Shown here one piece after another: positions 19,878-29,413 of a stretch of DNA of 64,000 bases. The notes beneath the pieces were generated by a model. That model worked only from the letters and a program-made list of their open reading frames with translations. It had not been told where the DNA came from and ran no database searches. Both the position numbers and the translations under genes were made by a program. Source of the stretch: Saprospiraceae bacterium (GTDB lineage: Bacteria > Bacteroidota > Bacteroidia > Chitinophagales > Saprospiraceae); assembly GCA_016714085.1 (NCBI GenBank), contig JADJNW010000004.1, forward strand, positions 372,001-436,000. The letters run 5' to 3'. The stretch's first letter is position 1. Each line of letters starts with the position of its first letter.

Positions 19878-20258
19878 ATGAAAAGGCTACAGTACAAAAT
19901 GATGCTCATCGCATCCATATTATGCTATTTGGGTTGCCAAGCTCCACTTATCGAACGACCCGATGATCCTTTCCAAAAGAAAGAACCAGCTATCATTGTG
20001 CTTGATTTTGACTATCGGGAGAGCAATAGCAGTTCCGGGTATGTTCAATTTTCTAATCTTTCCAGCGGTTTTCACATTTTTAAGTGGAACTTTGGGTTTT
20101 CGGATCAAAATGGAATGCCTGTAACTTCTGATGATGCCCGACCCTATGTTTTTTTTCCCGCAAATGGCGAGTATTTAGTTCTTTTGACCGCAACGGATGT
20201 GAACGGCAATCAAAAAACGGTACACAAATATATATTGATTAAAAATAAGTGTTGCTGA
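19878..20258 (+). CDS. PKD-domain lipoprotein
   Basis: 126 residues with a lipoprotein signal (MLIASILCYLGC). A single PKD-like beta sandwich follows: 'VQFSNLSSGFHIFKWNFGFSDQNG' corresponds to the PKD core, and 'YVFFPANGEYLVLLTATDVNGNQKTVHKYI' to its last strands. Likely on the cell surface or in the periplasm; binding partner unknown. Ends with a Cys-Cys pair. Stands alone before the convergent TolC operon. Confidence 0.7.
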   Translation: MKRLQYKMMLIASILCYLGCQAPLIERPDDPFQKKEPAIIVLDFDYRESNSSSGYVQFSNLSSGFHIFKWNFGFSDQNGMPVTSDDARPYVFFPANGEYLVLLTATDVNGNQKTVHKYILIKNKCC

Positions 20259-20420
20259 AAAAAGGGCGCTAAGCCAGATTGACGAGTATAAGTAATTGGT
20301 TATAAGTTATTTGTTAAAAAGTAAAGATAAGGCTTTGCGCTACCATCGCTGCGCTCGTTTCGATTGAAAATGGCGTTATTGTATGGAATGTTGCGACAAC
20401 CTCTAAGGCTTCCAATATTT

Positions 20421-21734
20421 TTACAGCGTGCCGTTGGCATTCAACCATCGCAACTGCGCCAGCAAATAATTTTGGCTTGCCGCTAAAAAATTCGTTTCCG
20501 ATTCCCGCAGAGAGAATTCGGTATTGCGAAAGTCGGCGAATAACAATGCACCCTCCTGATAGCGCGTCTGGTCAATGTTTTGTATGGCACGCGCATTTTG
20601 CAAGTTTTGCGCAGCGTCTTGTAGTTGTGAAATCGCATTTTTCAGATCAATCGTTGCACTTTGCAATTCATAAGTCAATTCCTCGCGTAAGCGCGAAAGG
20701 TTGTTTTGGTTGATTTGCGTTTGCAGTTGAAAACCTTCTTTATTGCGATTTTTTAAACCACCATCGTACAAAGGCACACTCACTTGCGCACCTAAGTACG
20801 CGAAAGGAAACCACTTGTCCCACACCGCAAGGTTATTGCTCAAATGTTGCGCCGACAAATTACCATACAAGCTCAGGCTGGGCAAATACAATTTATTTTC
20901 TCTTTGCAACTGTAATTCATTGATTTTCAATTGCTGTTGTGCTTCTAAAATCTCTGGTTTTAAGTCAATTACAGCCGCATTTACAATGGGTATTTGAACG
21001 GTATCGGTATTGATATTCAATAAGTTATCTTGTAATTTGGAGGAATTTTCATAAGCAATACCCATTTGGCGCGCCAAATTTAGTCGCGCGCGTTCCAACA
21101 CATTTTGTGCCTGGGTGAGCAAAGCCTGCGCATTTTGCACATCAAGTTCACTTTTTTGCACGTCCACCGGCAGCGCTGCGCCCAATTCCTGACGGATTTT
21201 GCTTACTTCCAGCAAATCCTGTGCGCGGCGTAAGCGATTGTTCGCTAATTCTACCTGTGTTTGTTGCAATAAAATTTCGTAGTAAGCGGTGGCTGCGTCG
21301 AGCTTGACTTGGGCGGTATTTTTTCGTAAAGTCGCCGATTGTACATTGGCTTCTGCTTGATTAATATCAATATCTGTTTGATAAACAGGGTCTAATATTT
21401 TATAATTTCCTTCTATGCTAAATAATACATTAAAGTTTGTACCAAACTTAATCCGCTGATCTTCTGTATTTTGTTGCCCAAAAGCATCACCAGGGATGAC
21501 ACTCGTTTGTAAAATCGGATTGTAGCGAAAATCGCCGTTGGCATTTACCGTCGGCTGGCGGCGGGTGCGGGTTTTAGCAGCGTCATTTTCCGACAAAGCT
21601 ATATTTAAAGCCTGATTTTTTAAATCATAATTGTGCTGTACCGCTTTATTCATCGCCTCCTCGAGCGTAAGCGTCTGGGCCTGTATTTGCGACAAGCTTA
21701 TTAATATGATTATAATGAATGTAATATTTTTCAT
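20421..21734 (-). CDS. TolC-family outer-membrane efflux protein
   Basis: 437 residues with signal peptide and the duplicated helical hairpin of TolC proteins ('LTLEEAMNKAVQHNYDLKNQALNIALSE', 'AQDLLEVSKIRQELGAALPVDVQKSELDVQNAQ' and a second half starting near 'AVIDLKPEILEAQQQLKI'). It forms the outer-membrane duct of an efflux machine. Last gene of an operon with an ABC ATPase, a HlyD-type adaptor and an FtsX-type permease, all on the reverse strand with gaps of 31 to 81 bp. Confidence 0.9.
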   Translation of the reverse strand: MKNITFIIIILISLSQIQAQTLTLEEAMNKAVQHNYDLKNQALNIALSENDAAKTRTRRQPTVNANGDFRYNPILQTSVIPGDAFGQQNTEDQRIKFGTNFNVLFSIEGNYKILDPVYQTDIDINQAEANVQSATLRKNTAQVKLDAATAYYEILLQQTQVELANNRLRRAQDLLEVSKIRQELGAALPVDVQKSELDVQNAQALLTQAQNVLERARLNLARQMGIAYENSSKLQDNLLNINTDTVQIPIVNAAVIDLKPEILEAQQQLKINELQLQRENKLYLPSLSLYGNLSAQHLSNNLAVWDKWFPFAYLGAQVSVPLYDGGLKNRNKEGFQLQTQINQNNLSRLREELTYELQSATIDLKNAISQLQDAAQNLQNARAIQNIDQTRYQEGALLFADFRNTEFSLRESETNFLAASQNYLLAQLRWLNANGTL

Positions 21735-21815
21735 TTTTTAAATTTGCTGATTTGACAATGTGCTAATGTGCTGCCGGGGATTGGCAAATTGACACATCAG
21801 CAAATTAGCATATTA

Positions 21816-22939
21816 TTACCCTCTAAATACCGCCGACGGTTCCAAGGAAACAATCCTCCGAATTGCAAAAAAGCTACCCGAAAAGGCTATGAATAAGGTG
21901 ATAACAAAAAATCCTATTTCTACCCATAATGGAAATTCAAAAAGCGTACCTGCCTGAGCAACACCCTGTTTGAAGCCTAACACGAGTAAAAATCCTAAGA
22001 CAAATCCTACGCAAGCGATGAGAAATGCCTGCATGAGAATGAGTCGCCGGACGTAGCTGTTGTTCGCGCCGATGGCTTTGAGCGTGCCGTAGTCGCGGAT
22101 GCGATCAATCACTGCCGAATACAGCGTCAAGCCAATGATGACAAAGCCCACAATGAGTGCAAAAATGATAAGTGAACCCAGTGAAAACGCGATGCCGCTG
22201 GTGGTGAGCAATTCGATAATCGAAGATTTGGACAATTCCTCAGCTTTCCAGGCGTGGATTCCGTAGATTTTGCTGGCGTTGATGTTGGCGATGACTTGCT
22301 CCCGCGACACGCCTGGCTTCCATTTTACCAAAAAAGCGCTGGCTTTATTGGTCGGAAAATTGCTAAGATACCGCGCCCGTTCAATCGTGGTGAACGCATA
22401 TGTGCCGCCGAAGGAACGCACACCTTTCGTATTCGCTGCCAAAAATATTTTTTACCGTTGATTTCAAAATAATCGCCAATTTCTACATTGCCCAAGCCAC
22501 TTTTATCAAAATAATCAGTGACTACTGCGCCATCGGTAAGCAGCACTTCTTTCGACGCATTTTGCAAACGCCAAGGCCCACCTGCAAACTCCGGATATTG
22601 TGTGCCAATCAGCACCAAGCCACTCGATTTGCCATTTTCAAACTTCGCAGAACCTGCCGCCACCACGATTGGATATACTTTTTCTACACCGGGAATACTT
22701 TCGAGTTGCCAACCCACGCGCGTGTCGAGATTGGAAAGGGCATTCACATTCGTGGTTTTGTTATCGGTCACCCAGATGTAATTGGTATTATTTTTTGCCA
22801 ATGCACCCATCGCATCGAAGAAAAAGAAGAGCAAACCCACCTGCTGCCCAATAAGGAACACCGAGATGATGACCCCTGACAGCGCCCCGATGGATTTGGC
22901 TTTATCGAATATTAAGAATCGTAATGCGGTTCGGAACAT
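21816..22939 (-). CDS. ABC transporter permease (DevC/MacB-like FtsX family), frameshift at 22441-22445
   Basis: Starts MFRTALRFLIFDKAKSIGALSG with TM1, followed by the large periplasmic domain, then three C-terminal helices (SLGSLIIFALIVGFVIIGLTLYSAV, LILMQAFLIACVGFVLGFLLVLG, VEIGFFVITLFIAFSGSFFAI) with the FtsX signature 'DYGTLKAIGANNSYVRRLILMQAFL'. Two frames join as 'FEINGKKYFLAANTKGVRSFGG' when one T is added to the T5 run (A5 on the plus strand). About 374 residues, typical of DevC. The longer frame to 23032 was rejected because 22939 gives the conserved family start. Confidence 0.88.
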
Positions 22940-23015
22940 GGTTTTTATTTTTGGCTGCAAGCCACAAGGGGCAAGATGCGCTCGGTTCTTGTTACTTGTT
23001 GCTTGATTCTTGTTG

Positions 23016-23969
23016 CTATTTTTCAATTTCAATTACACACTCCACCCGGCTGCCAATCAGCACTTTATCATTCGAATTCAACTGTATCCGCGCTTCGCGC
23101 ACGCGGCGATCTTCCAAATTATCAGGACTATCTGAAAACAAGGATTTTTGACTCAGATAGGGCGCAACGTAAATCACTTTTCCCGTTGCCAATTGCTCAG
23201 ACGACCCCTGGGGACGGACGTATGCATTTTGCCCAATTTGCACCTTACTGGCAAACAATTCATCTACTTCCATGATGGCTTGGTAAAGACCCTCGATGGC
23301 AAAATCACCCAACGCGGTTTCATTGCTAATATAATTGCCTGGCTTGATATTGGATGAAAGGAAAATGCCCGTCAATGGTGCTCGAATGACGCGGCGTGCG
23401 GATAGCGTTTGATAGTAATTGATGTCGGCATCCAATTCTTTTATTCGGCTTTGTTGCTCGGCGATACTTGCCTGTTGCGCAGCGATTTGCTTTTCGAGGT
23501 CTTCCATATTGAAGCGGCTGTCATCCAATTGCTGTTGGGTAGCGGCGTTGCCTTTGGCGAGGCGCTCGTTGCGTTCGTAGGTGTTGCGGGCATTTGCCAG
23601 CTTCACTTTGAGCGATTCGAGCGTGGCTTTGGCGGCCATGATGGCATCTTTTTGGGGCTGGACTTTGCTACGCGCCTGCTGTAATTGCGCTTGTTCCACG
23701 TCACCATCCAGCACAAGGAGGACGTCGCCCTTTTTTACCAATTGATTTTCCTGGAAACGCACCTCGCGCACGTATCCACCGCTTTGGGCGTTGAGGGTGA
23801 TGATTTTTTCCGGCGGCTCGATACGGGCAATTCCTACGATTTCTTTTACAACAAAAGGCGTATCAGGTTTTATTTCTTCTGGGTTTTCAGTCGTAGCAGT
23901 CGCGTCGGATTTACTACCGCAACTTTGCCAAAGGGCAGCGATTATTAGTAAAAAAAACAGTTTTTTCAT
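23016..23969 (-). CDS. HlyD/MacA-type periplasmic adaptor lipoprotein
   Basis: 317 residues. The lipobox (LIIAALWQSC) anchors it to the inner membrane. The lipoyl half-motifs flank a long coiled coil: 'GYVREVRFQENQLVKKGDVLLVLDGDVEQAQLQQ', then an alpha-hairpin of about 100 residues, then 'RRVIRAPLTGIFLSSNIKPGNYI'. It bridges the FtsX permease and the TolC duct. The start was set at 23969 so that the lipoprotein signal is N-terminal. Confidence 0.9.
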   Translation of the reverse strand: MKKLFFLLIIAALWQSCGSKSDATATTENPEEIKPDTPFVVKEIVGIARIEPPEKIITLNAQSGGYVREVRFQENQLVKKGDVLLVLDGDVEQAQLQQARSKVQPQKDAIMAAKATLESLKVKLANARNTYERNERLAKGNAATQQQLDDSRFNMEDLEKQIAAQQASIAEQQSRIKELDADINYYQTLSARRVIRAPLTGIFLSSNIKPGNYISNETALGDFAIEGLYQAIMEVDELFASKVQIGQNAYVRPQGSSEQLATGKVIYVAPYLSQKSLFSDSPDNLEDRRVREARIQLNSNDKVLIGSRVECVIEIEK

Positions 23970-24000
23970 TTTATTTTGAATTAATACACATTGAGTCCAC

Positions 24001-24702
24001 TTAATCTTCCATCTTTCCATTATTCCATCCTCCCAAAACCTCCTTCACAATCCCATTATTCACTTCCACAATCCGATGCGCGTACGCCTTGAGGCGGGGG
24101 TCGTGCGTAACGACACAAACCGCCTTGCCTTCATCCGCCAGGTGACGTAATTCACCCATCACCACGGCAAAGGAATCTTTATCGAGTGAAGCAGTCGGTT
24201 CATCACATAGCAATAATTTAGGATTCGTAACCAAAGCCCTGGCAATGGCAACGCGCTGCTGCTGCCCGCCAGAGAGTTGCTTGGGCAAATTGCGACGGCG
24301 GTCGCTCATGCCTACAAATTCCAGCGCTTCTTTGGTTTTACGTTTCGCTTCGCTGGACCCAACACCTTGCAATTGCAGTGGCATCATCACATTGGCTTCG
24401 GCGGTGAGCGGCGCGAGTAGGTTAAAATTTTGGAAAACAAAGCCGATGGTATTCAGGCGTAACTTTGCTAATTGCTTGTCTTTCAATTTCTTGATTTCTT
24501 GTCCGTCCACCCAGAGTCGCCCCTCAGAGGGATAAATGACACAGCCCAACAGCGATAGCAAGGTGGTTTTACCCGAACCAGAAGGGCCGATGATAAGCAA
24601 TAACTCACCTTCGTGGATATCCATAGTGGTGGGTTGCAAGGCCACAATTTCCTGGTCGCCGACCCGATATTTTTTGCTGGCTTGTTCCAATCGTGCAATC
24701 AT
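24001..24702 (-). CDS. ABC transporter ATPase of the efflux operon (MacB/LolD/DevA-like)
   Basis: 233 residues. Walker A 'GPSGSGKTTLL', signature 'LSGGQQQRVAIARAL', Walker B 'LLLCDEPTASLD' and the H-loop 'VVTHDPR' are all intact. First gene of the efflux operon and so probably its energy source. The last ten residues (GGWNNGKMED) are encoded by a stretch of the TGGAATAATGGA-type repeat, suggesting a repeat insertion replaced the native stop. Confidence 0.93.
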   Translation of the reverse strand: MIARLEQASKKYRVGDQEIVALQPTTMDIHEGELLLIIGPSGSGKTTLLSLLGCVIYPSEGRLWVDGQEIKKLKDKQLAKLRLNTIGFVFQNFNLLAPLTAEANVMMPLQLQGVGSSEAKRKTKEALEFVGMSDRRRNLPKQLSGGQQQRVAIARALVTNPKLLLCDEPTASLDKDSFAVVMGELRHLADEGKAVCVVTHDPRLKAYAHRIVEVNNGIVKEVLGGWNNGKMED

Positions 24703-24815
24703 TTTAGTTCAATTTTGAAGTAAAACAATGCAATATTAATTTGGTTTTGAAATTTTTAAAACTTTTTTGCAATTATTTTCTTTTATTTGTTGCGATACTG
24801 TAATAAAATAGAACG

Positions 24816-25442
24816 ATGGACAATCAATTAGTGGAATTGGTCAATTTGTTTCACCAATATTCCCAACAACATCCGAATACAAACATTGAAGCATTTTGCC
24901 GCAATTATCTGGCTATTAAAGACTTAGAGAAAGAGACGCCGCCGCAACAATTACCAAAAGACGTTTTGTTGTCCATCACGATTGGGCGCTTGTCACGCTT
25001 TGCGGATATGTATTCTAAAAAGGCTTTGGCAGGCTTGCCTGTTTTTAATACGGACGAGATTGTTTACCTTATGATTTTGGATGAATTGCAAACTCCGCGC
25101 AAAAGCGATTTGATTAACCAACATTTATCAGAATTTTCCACCGGTGTAGAAATTATCCGACGCTTGATAAAAGCAGGCTTGGTCGAAGAACTTCCCGATG
25201 CCGACGATCGCCGCACCAAGCGCATTCGCATGACCGAAGCAGGCAGAGCCGTGCTGATAGAAGCCTATCCTAAAATGAATATGGTCGCCAAAATCGTCGC
25301 TGGGTCGCTTACGGAAGCTGAAAAAGATTTGTTACTGCAAATTTTAGGGAGATTGGAAAAACGACACGACGAAGTGTATAGCCTGGTGAAACCAAAAACG
25401 CTGGAAGAAACGGCGACTGTGTTTGAGATCGAAGCGCATTAA
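24816..25442 (+). CDS. MarR-family transcriptional regulator
   Basis: 208 residues with a winged-helix core: 'NTDEIVYLMILDELQTPRKSDLINQHLSEFSTGVEIIRRLIKAGLVEELPDADDRRTKRIRMTEAGRAVL'. The DDRRTKRIRMT wing is typical of MarR. An N-terminal extension of about 60 residues carries the start of the dimerisation helices. It is divergent from the efflux operon with 113 bp between, so it probably controls that operon and itself. The ligand is unknown. Confidence 0.88.
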   Translation: MDNQLVELVNLFHQYSQQHPNTNIEAFCRNYLAIKDLEKETPPQQLPKDVLLSITIGRLSRFADMYSKKALAGLPVFNTDEIVYLMILDELQTPRKSDLINQHLSEFSTGVEIIRRLIKAGLVEELPDADDRRTKRIRMTEAGRAVLIEAYPKMNMVAKIVAGSLTEAEKDLLLQILGRLEKRHDEVYSLVKPKTLEETATVFEIEAH

Positions 25443-25551
25443 ATATGAACCGCATTTATCAACGGATAAACAACCATTTACCACCAACAAAAAATTTGTG
25501 GGATACCATCTAATTTCGTTTCTTTTGTCTGAAAATTAAAAATTCGGACAA

Positions 25552-27072
25552 ATGAAACACCTTACCTTTCTTATTGTAATATTTTTTATTATACAAACCC
25601 TTGATGCACAGTCTTTAGAAAAATTGAAATTAGACGCGCTGGCAATCAAATATGCCCGCCAATCCTTGCCGGAATACCGTGAATTTCTAAGCATTCCTTG
25701 CGATGCGCACTTCCCTGCGGATTTAGAGAAAAACCGAACTTGGATTGAAAATGCTTTCCGCAAACGAAACTTCACCATCAAACGCTTGCCTACCAAGGGT
25801 TTTGATCTGGTGCTTGCCGAACGCCAGCATAAAGGCGCGACCAAAACTGTGCTGTTTTATGTGCAAGTAGATGGTCAACCTGTTGACCCGACTAAATGGG
25901 AACAGCCACATCCGTTCACGCCCGTTTTGAAAAAGCCGATCGTCGATGGCAAATGGGAGATCATTCCCTGGGAATCGCTTGATGGTGAAATTGATATGGA
26001 ATGGCGCGTTTTCGCGCGTGCTGCCGCCGATGCCAAGGGCCCAATTAATATGCTCCTTGCGGCTTTGGATGCGATTGCAGAAGCTGGCTTGTCGCCAAAT
26101 TATAATATGAAAATTATCATGGATTTTGAGGAAGAATTGGGTTCACCCAATTTGCCGGACGCGGTAAAAGTTCATCGGGATGCTTTAAAATCTGATATGT
26201 TGGTGATTCTGGATGGACCCATGCACGTATCGAACAAGCCTACTTTGGTTTTTGGGGCAAGAGGCATTGCCACCATGCGCTTGACCACCTTTGGACCGCG
26301 CGTACCGCAGCATAGCGGACATTATGGTAATTATGCGCCGAATCCCGCGCTGTTATTAGCACAATTACTGGCTTCGATGAAAGATGATAATGGACGTGTA
26401 ATAATTCCCGGATATTATGATGGTGTTGAATTAAGTGATGATGTAAAGAAAATTCTGGCGCAAACGCCTGATAGTGACGCCGACATCATGCGCAAGCTCG
26501 GCATCGCCGAATTTGATAATATAGGTAATAATTATCAGGAATCTATACAATATCCTTCCTTGAATATCAGAGGTTTATCTTCGGGCTGGGTAGGGAGTCA
26601 GGCGCGCACCATTGTACCCGACGTAGCGGTTGCCAATCTTGATATTCGACTCGTAAAAGAAAGCGATCCGGAGCGACTCATTAAATTAATTCGTAAACAC
26701 ATCGAAGCGCAAGGCTTTCATATCATTGAAAATGAACCAACTGAGGAAGAACGCCTCACCTATCCGAAACTCGTTTCTATGGGATATGATATATCTTATG
26801 CTGCTTTTCGCACCGACTATGATACCGAAATTGGTCAATGGCTCGATCGCGCTTATACCCGCACTTTTGGTAGCAGCCCGATTCGCATTCGCACTGGCGG
26901 CGGCTCAATTCCGATTTCTCCTTTCGTAACTACGCTGGGCATTCCTGCGGTGATCGCTCCTTCCGTGAATGCCGACGACAACCAGCACAGCCCCAACGAA
27001 AACTTGCGCCTGGGCAATTATTTTGAAGGCGTGAGAGCGTATATGGGCATTTTGGTAGAGCCTTTGAAATAG
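25552..27072 (+). CDS. M20-family metallohydrolase, exported, first metal His replaced
   Basis: 506 residues with a signal peptide (MKHLTFLIVIFFIIQTLDAQ). M20 motifs are the acidic pair in 'MDFEEELGSPN', 'RAAADAKGP' (bridging Asp), 'VILDGP' and the C-terminal 'DDNQHSPNE'. The dimerisation domain lies between. The first zinc motif, usually GHxDxxP, reads 'YVQVDGQPVDP', with Gln in place of His. The change may be a family trait; it leaves one zinc site short of a ligand. Likely a periplasmic dipeptidase or aminoacylase. The cyclase gene follows after 42 bp. Confidence 0.85.
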   Translation: MKHLTFLIVIFFIIQTLDAQSLEKLKLDALAIKYARQSLPEYREFLSIPCDAHFPADLEKNRTWIENAFRKRNFTIKRLPTKGFDLVLAERQHKGATKTVLFYVQVDGQPVDPTKWEQPHPFTPVLKKPIVDGKWEIIPWESLDGEIDMEWRVFARAAADAKGPINMLLAALDAIAEAGLSPNYNMKIIMDFEEELGSPNLPDAVKVHRDALKSDMLVILDGPMHVSNKPTLVFGARGIATMRLTTFGPRVPQHSGHYGNYAPNPALLLAQLLASMKDDNGRVIIPGYYDGVELSDDVKKILAQTPDSDADIMRKLGIAEFDNIGNNYQESIQYPSLNIRGLSSGWVGSQARTIVPDVAVANLDIRLVKESDPERLIKLIRKHIEAQGFHIIENEPTEEERLTYPKLVSMGYDISYAAFRTDYDTEIGQWLDRAYTRTFGSSPIRIRTGGGSIPISPFVTTLGIPAVIAPSVNADDNQHSPNENLRLGNYFEGVRAYMGILVEPLK

Positions 27073-27114
27073 CTTTATTTACAAATTGAATAAAATAAAA
27101 TCGAAATATTAAAA

Positions 27115-28200
27115 ATGGTATCACCTAAAACGAAAAGAAATATATCCCGTATCCTCCCGTTTGGAATCATCTGGTTGGTTTCCGGCTGGGTTTTCCTAGC
27201 TATTGAAGCTGCTGCAATAGAAAGCCCGGAGTACCTTCCTTCCACCGCTATTAATATGGATTTTAAAATCTTTATTTTCGCCAGTTTGGCTATTACGGCG
27301 GTCGGATTATTGGTTGGCATCATAGAATTGGTGTATTTGGATCGCGCTTTTGCGAAAAAAAGCTTCGCCCAAAAAATGTTCTATAAAATAATCATTTACG
27401 CTCTGCTCTTATCTCTGGTCATTCTAATCACCTTTCCAATCGCAGCCAGTTTCGAGTTGAACACCACTGTTTTTGATGCGCGTGTATGGGAAAAATATAT
27501 TCAGTATTTAACCAGCCGAACCAACGTAAGTACCATGCTGCAAATGACGGTTTCTCTGGGCTTGTCGCTTTTTTATGCAGAAATCAGCGAAAATATCGGG
27601 CATGGCGTTTTGATCAATTTTTTTACAGGAAAATATCATAATCCGATTGAAGAAAAGAGAATATTCATGTTTTTGGATATGAAATCCTCCACCACTATTG
27701 CCGAAAAACTTGGGCATATCCGATATTTTGAATTGCTTAAAGAGTATTATGCCGATATATCCGACGCTGTCATTCAGTATTCAGGCGAAATTTATCAATA
27801 CGTGGGCGATGAAATGGTGGTATCATGGAAATATAAAGATGGAGTTGCCAATAATAATTGTATCAAATGCTTTTTCGCTATGAAAAAAGACCTTGGAAAA
27901 AGAAGCAATTGGTACAACAAAAAATTTGGCTTGCAGCCCAGCTTCAAAGCAGGCCTCCACTGCGGAGATGTAACAACGGGCGAAATAGGTGTAATAAAAA
28001 AAGATATTATTTTCGCAGGCGACGTACTCAACGCCACCGCCCGCATTCAGGCACTTTGCAATACCTATCATGTTGAAATCCTTATTTCGGCTGATTTAAT
28101 AAAAGATTTAAATCTAAGCTCCGAATTTCAAATCAAATCCTTGGGACAGAATGAATTAAGGGGCAAAGAAGAAGATTTAGAATTATTTACCATTTTGTAA
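27115..28200 (+). CDS. Membrane class III nucleotidyl cyclase
   Basis: 361 residues. Four membrane helices fill roughly the first 165 residues (IIWLVSGWVFLAIEAAAI, FIFASLAITAVGLLVGII, IIIYALLLSLVILITFPI, STMLQMTVSLGLSLFYA). The cyclase homology domain then has both metal-binding Asp (FLDMKSST, YVGDEMV) and the transition-state Asn/Arg (DVLNATARIQ). It is predicted active, making cAMP, cGMP or another cyclic nucleotide; the base-selecting residues are not clear to me. No cNMP-binding receptor is adjacent. Confidence 0.85.
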   Translation: MVSPKTKRNISRILPFGIIWLVSGWVFLAIEAAAIESPEYLPSTAINMDFKIFIFASLAITAVGLLVGIIELVYLDRAFAKKSFAQKMFYKIIIYALLLSLVILITFPIAASFELNTTVFDARVWEKYIQYLTSRTNVSTMLQMTVSLGLSLFYAEISENIGHGVLINFFTGKYHNPIEEKRIFMFLDMKSSTTIAEKLGHIRYFELLKEYYADISDAVIQYSGEIYQYVGDEMVVSWKYKDGVANNNCIKCFFAMKKDLGKRSNWYNKKFGLQPSFKAGLHCGDVTTGEIGVIKKDIIFAGDVLNATARIQALCNTYHVEILISADLIKDLNLSSEFQIKSLGQNELRGKEEDLELFTIL

Positions 28201-28500
28201 TATCAAATATCAAAATCAGCATCGGCAATATTGAAATCCTAATGCGCAAAAAGAATACTTCTATTTTATTATTGCGATAAGGTTTTGTAGGCTATAAGTA
28301 GTGTATTGAAACCGGAAAAGAGGTAATTGCCGCAATATTACCTAAACACAGATGTTTAGACCTCATTGTAAATCGACACGCTGTAAACAGACATTTCAAA
28401 CAAAAATTGAAAGCAAAAAAAATTGAAAAAAAATTGCGAAACCGAAAAGTTGCGCATATATTTGCAACCGAATAGTTTCGTAAATTAATTTTAAGACGAA
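28201..28500. other. Intergenic region upstream of the ArsR operon
   Basis: 300 bp between two plus-strand genes. Its right end holds the ArsR promoter and overlapping dyad. The rest is A/T-rich with no recognised gene, RNA or repeat. Confidence 0.5.
28432..28480 (+). promoter_or_regulatory. Promoter and overlapping operator-like dyad of the ArsR operon
   Basis: TTG at 28434-28436, a 20-nt spacer and TATATTTG at 28457-28464 give a full-consensus Bacteroidota promoter. An imperfect dyad, CGAAAC-N7-GTTGC...GCAAC-N8-GTTTCG, straddles the -7 box. That is where an autorepressing ArsR protein would bind. Confidence 0.6.
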
Positions 28501-28821
28501 ATGAGAAGAGATATTTTTCAAGCTATTGCCGACCCAACAAGGCGGGCTATTATCGCCTTAATTGCATTACAGGCAATGACACCAAATGCTATTGCCGAAA
28601 ATTTCAACACAACCCGACAAGCGGTTTCAAAGCACCTTCGGATTTTGACAGAGTGCCAATTAGTGAAGCAAGAACAACAAGGGAGAGAAATTTACTATTC
28701 ACTTGAAATTGAAAAAATGAAAGAAATGGACAATTGGTTAGCACCATTCAGGACAATTTGGGAAACTCGATTTAATCAATTGGATAATGTATTATCAACA
28801 ATGAAAAAACAGAAAAAATGA
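28501..28821 (+). CDS. ArsR-family winged-helix repressor
   Basis: 106 residues. The HTH core is 'IFQAIADPTRRAIIALIALQAMTPNAIAENFNTTRQAVSKHLRILTECQLVKQEQQGREIYYSLE'. No cysteine metal site is evident, so this is the metal-free subgroup usually paired with AHSA1 proteins. Its stop overlaps the next start by 4 bp (ATGA), so translation is coupled. Confidence 0.92.
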   Translation: MRRDIFQAIADPTRRAIIALIALQAMTPNAIAENFNTTRQAVSKHLRILTECQLVKQEQQGREIYYSLEIEKMKEMDNWLAPFRTIWETRFNQLDNVLSTMKKQKK

Positions 28822-29318
28822 ACAACAATTTGCTATTTGATTTTACCGTTGACAAAACAACAAAAACTGTGTTTGTAAACAGAGAATTTGTTGCCGACCT
28901 TGATTTGGTTTGGGACGCTTTTACCAAACAAGAAATACTGGACCAATGGTGGGCACCTAAACCCTGGGCTTCAAAAACAAAATTTATGAATTTTGAAGTT
29001 GGCGGACGAAGATTTTATGCCATGGTAAGCCCCGAAGGACAAGAGCGTTGGTCAATTCAGGAATATACTTCCATTAGTCCGAAGACCAATTTCAAATTCT
29101 TTAATGCTTTTGCCGACAAAGATGAAAATCCTGAATTGCCAGGTTCAGATTGGGATTTAAATTTCAGCGAACAGAATGGCATCACAAAAGTTAGTATTTC
29201 TATTTACAATGACTCCCTTGCCCGTATGGAGAAGATGATTGAAATGGGCTTTGTAGAAGGATTTAAGATGACATTGAACAGCCTGGAAAATCTGTTGGCG
29301 ACTTTATCGAAACGATAA
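28818..29318 (+). CDS. SRPBCC/AHSA1-like domain protein
   Basis: 166 residues of the START/Bet v1 fold: 'VFVNREFVADLDLVWDAFTKQEILDQWWAPKPWASKTKFMNFEVGGRRFYAMVSPEG' is the usual AHSA1 core. Such proteins bind small hydrophobic ligands or, as in Aha1, stimulate Hsp90. The pairing with an ArsR regulator is common; the ligand is unknown. Confidence 0.9.
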   Translation: MNNNLLFDFTVDKTTKTVFVNREFVADLDLVWDAFTKQEILDQWWAPKPWASKTKFMNFEVGGRRFYAMVSPEGQERWSIQEYTSISPKTNFKFFNAFADKDENPELPGSDWDLNFSEQNGITKVSISIYNDSLARMEKMIEMGFVEGFKMTLNSLENLLATLSKR

Positions 29319-29356
29319 TAAAAAAATATACATTCATATTACGTAAAAATAAAGCG

Positions 29357-29374
29357 TCCCGATAGCTATCGGGA
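29357..29374. repeat. Perfect 18-bp palindrome TCCCGATAGCTATCGGGA
   Basis: An unbroken palindrome in the 95-bp gap after the AHSA1 gene. It could act as a terminator stem or a REP-like element; copy number elsewhere cannot be seen from this window. Confidence 0.6.
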
Positions 29375-29413
29375 TGAAAAGGTAAAGTAAGCAACGCGTA
29401 ATTTTATATTTAT

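Noticed and set aside
20421..24702. Novel transporter type for the four-gene efflux operon
   Set aside because: ABC ATPase, HlyD adaptor, FtsX-type permease and TolC with a divergent MarR is a well-known tripartite efflux layout.
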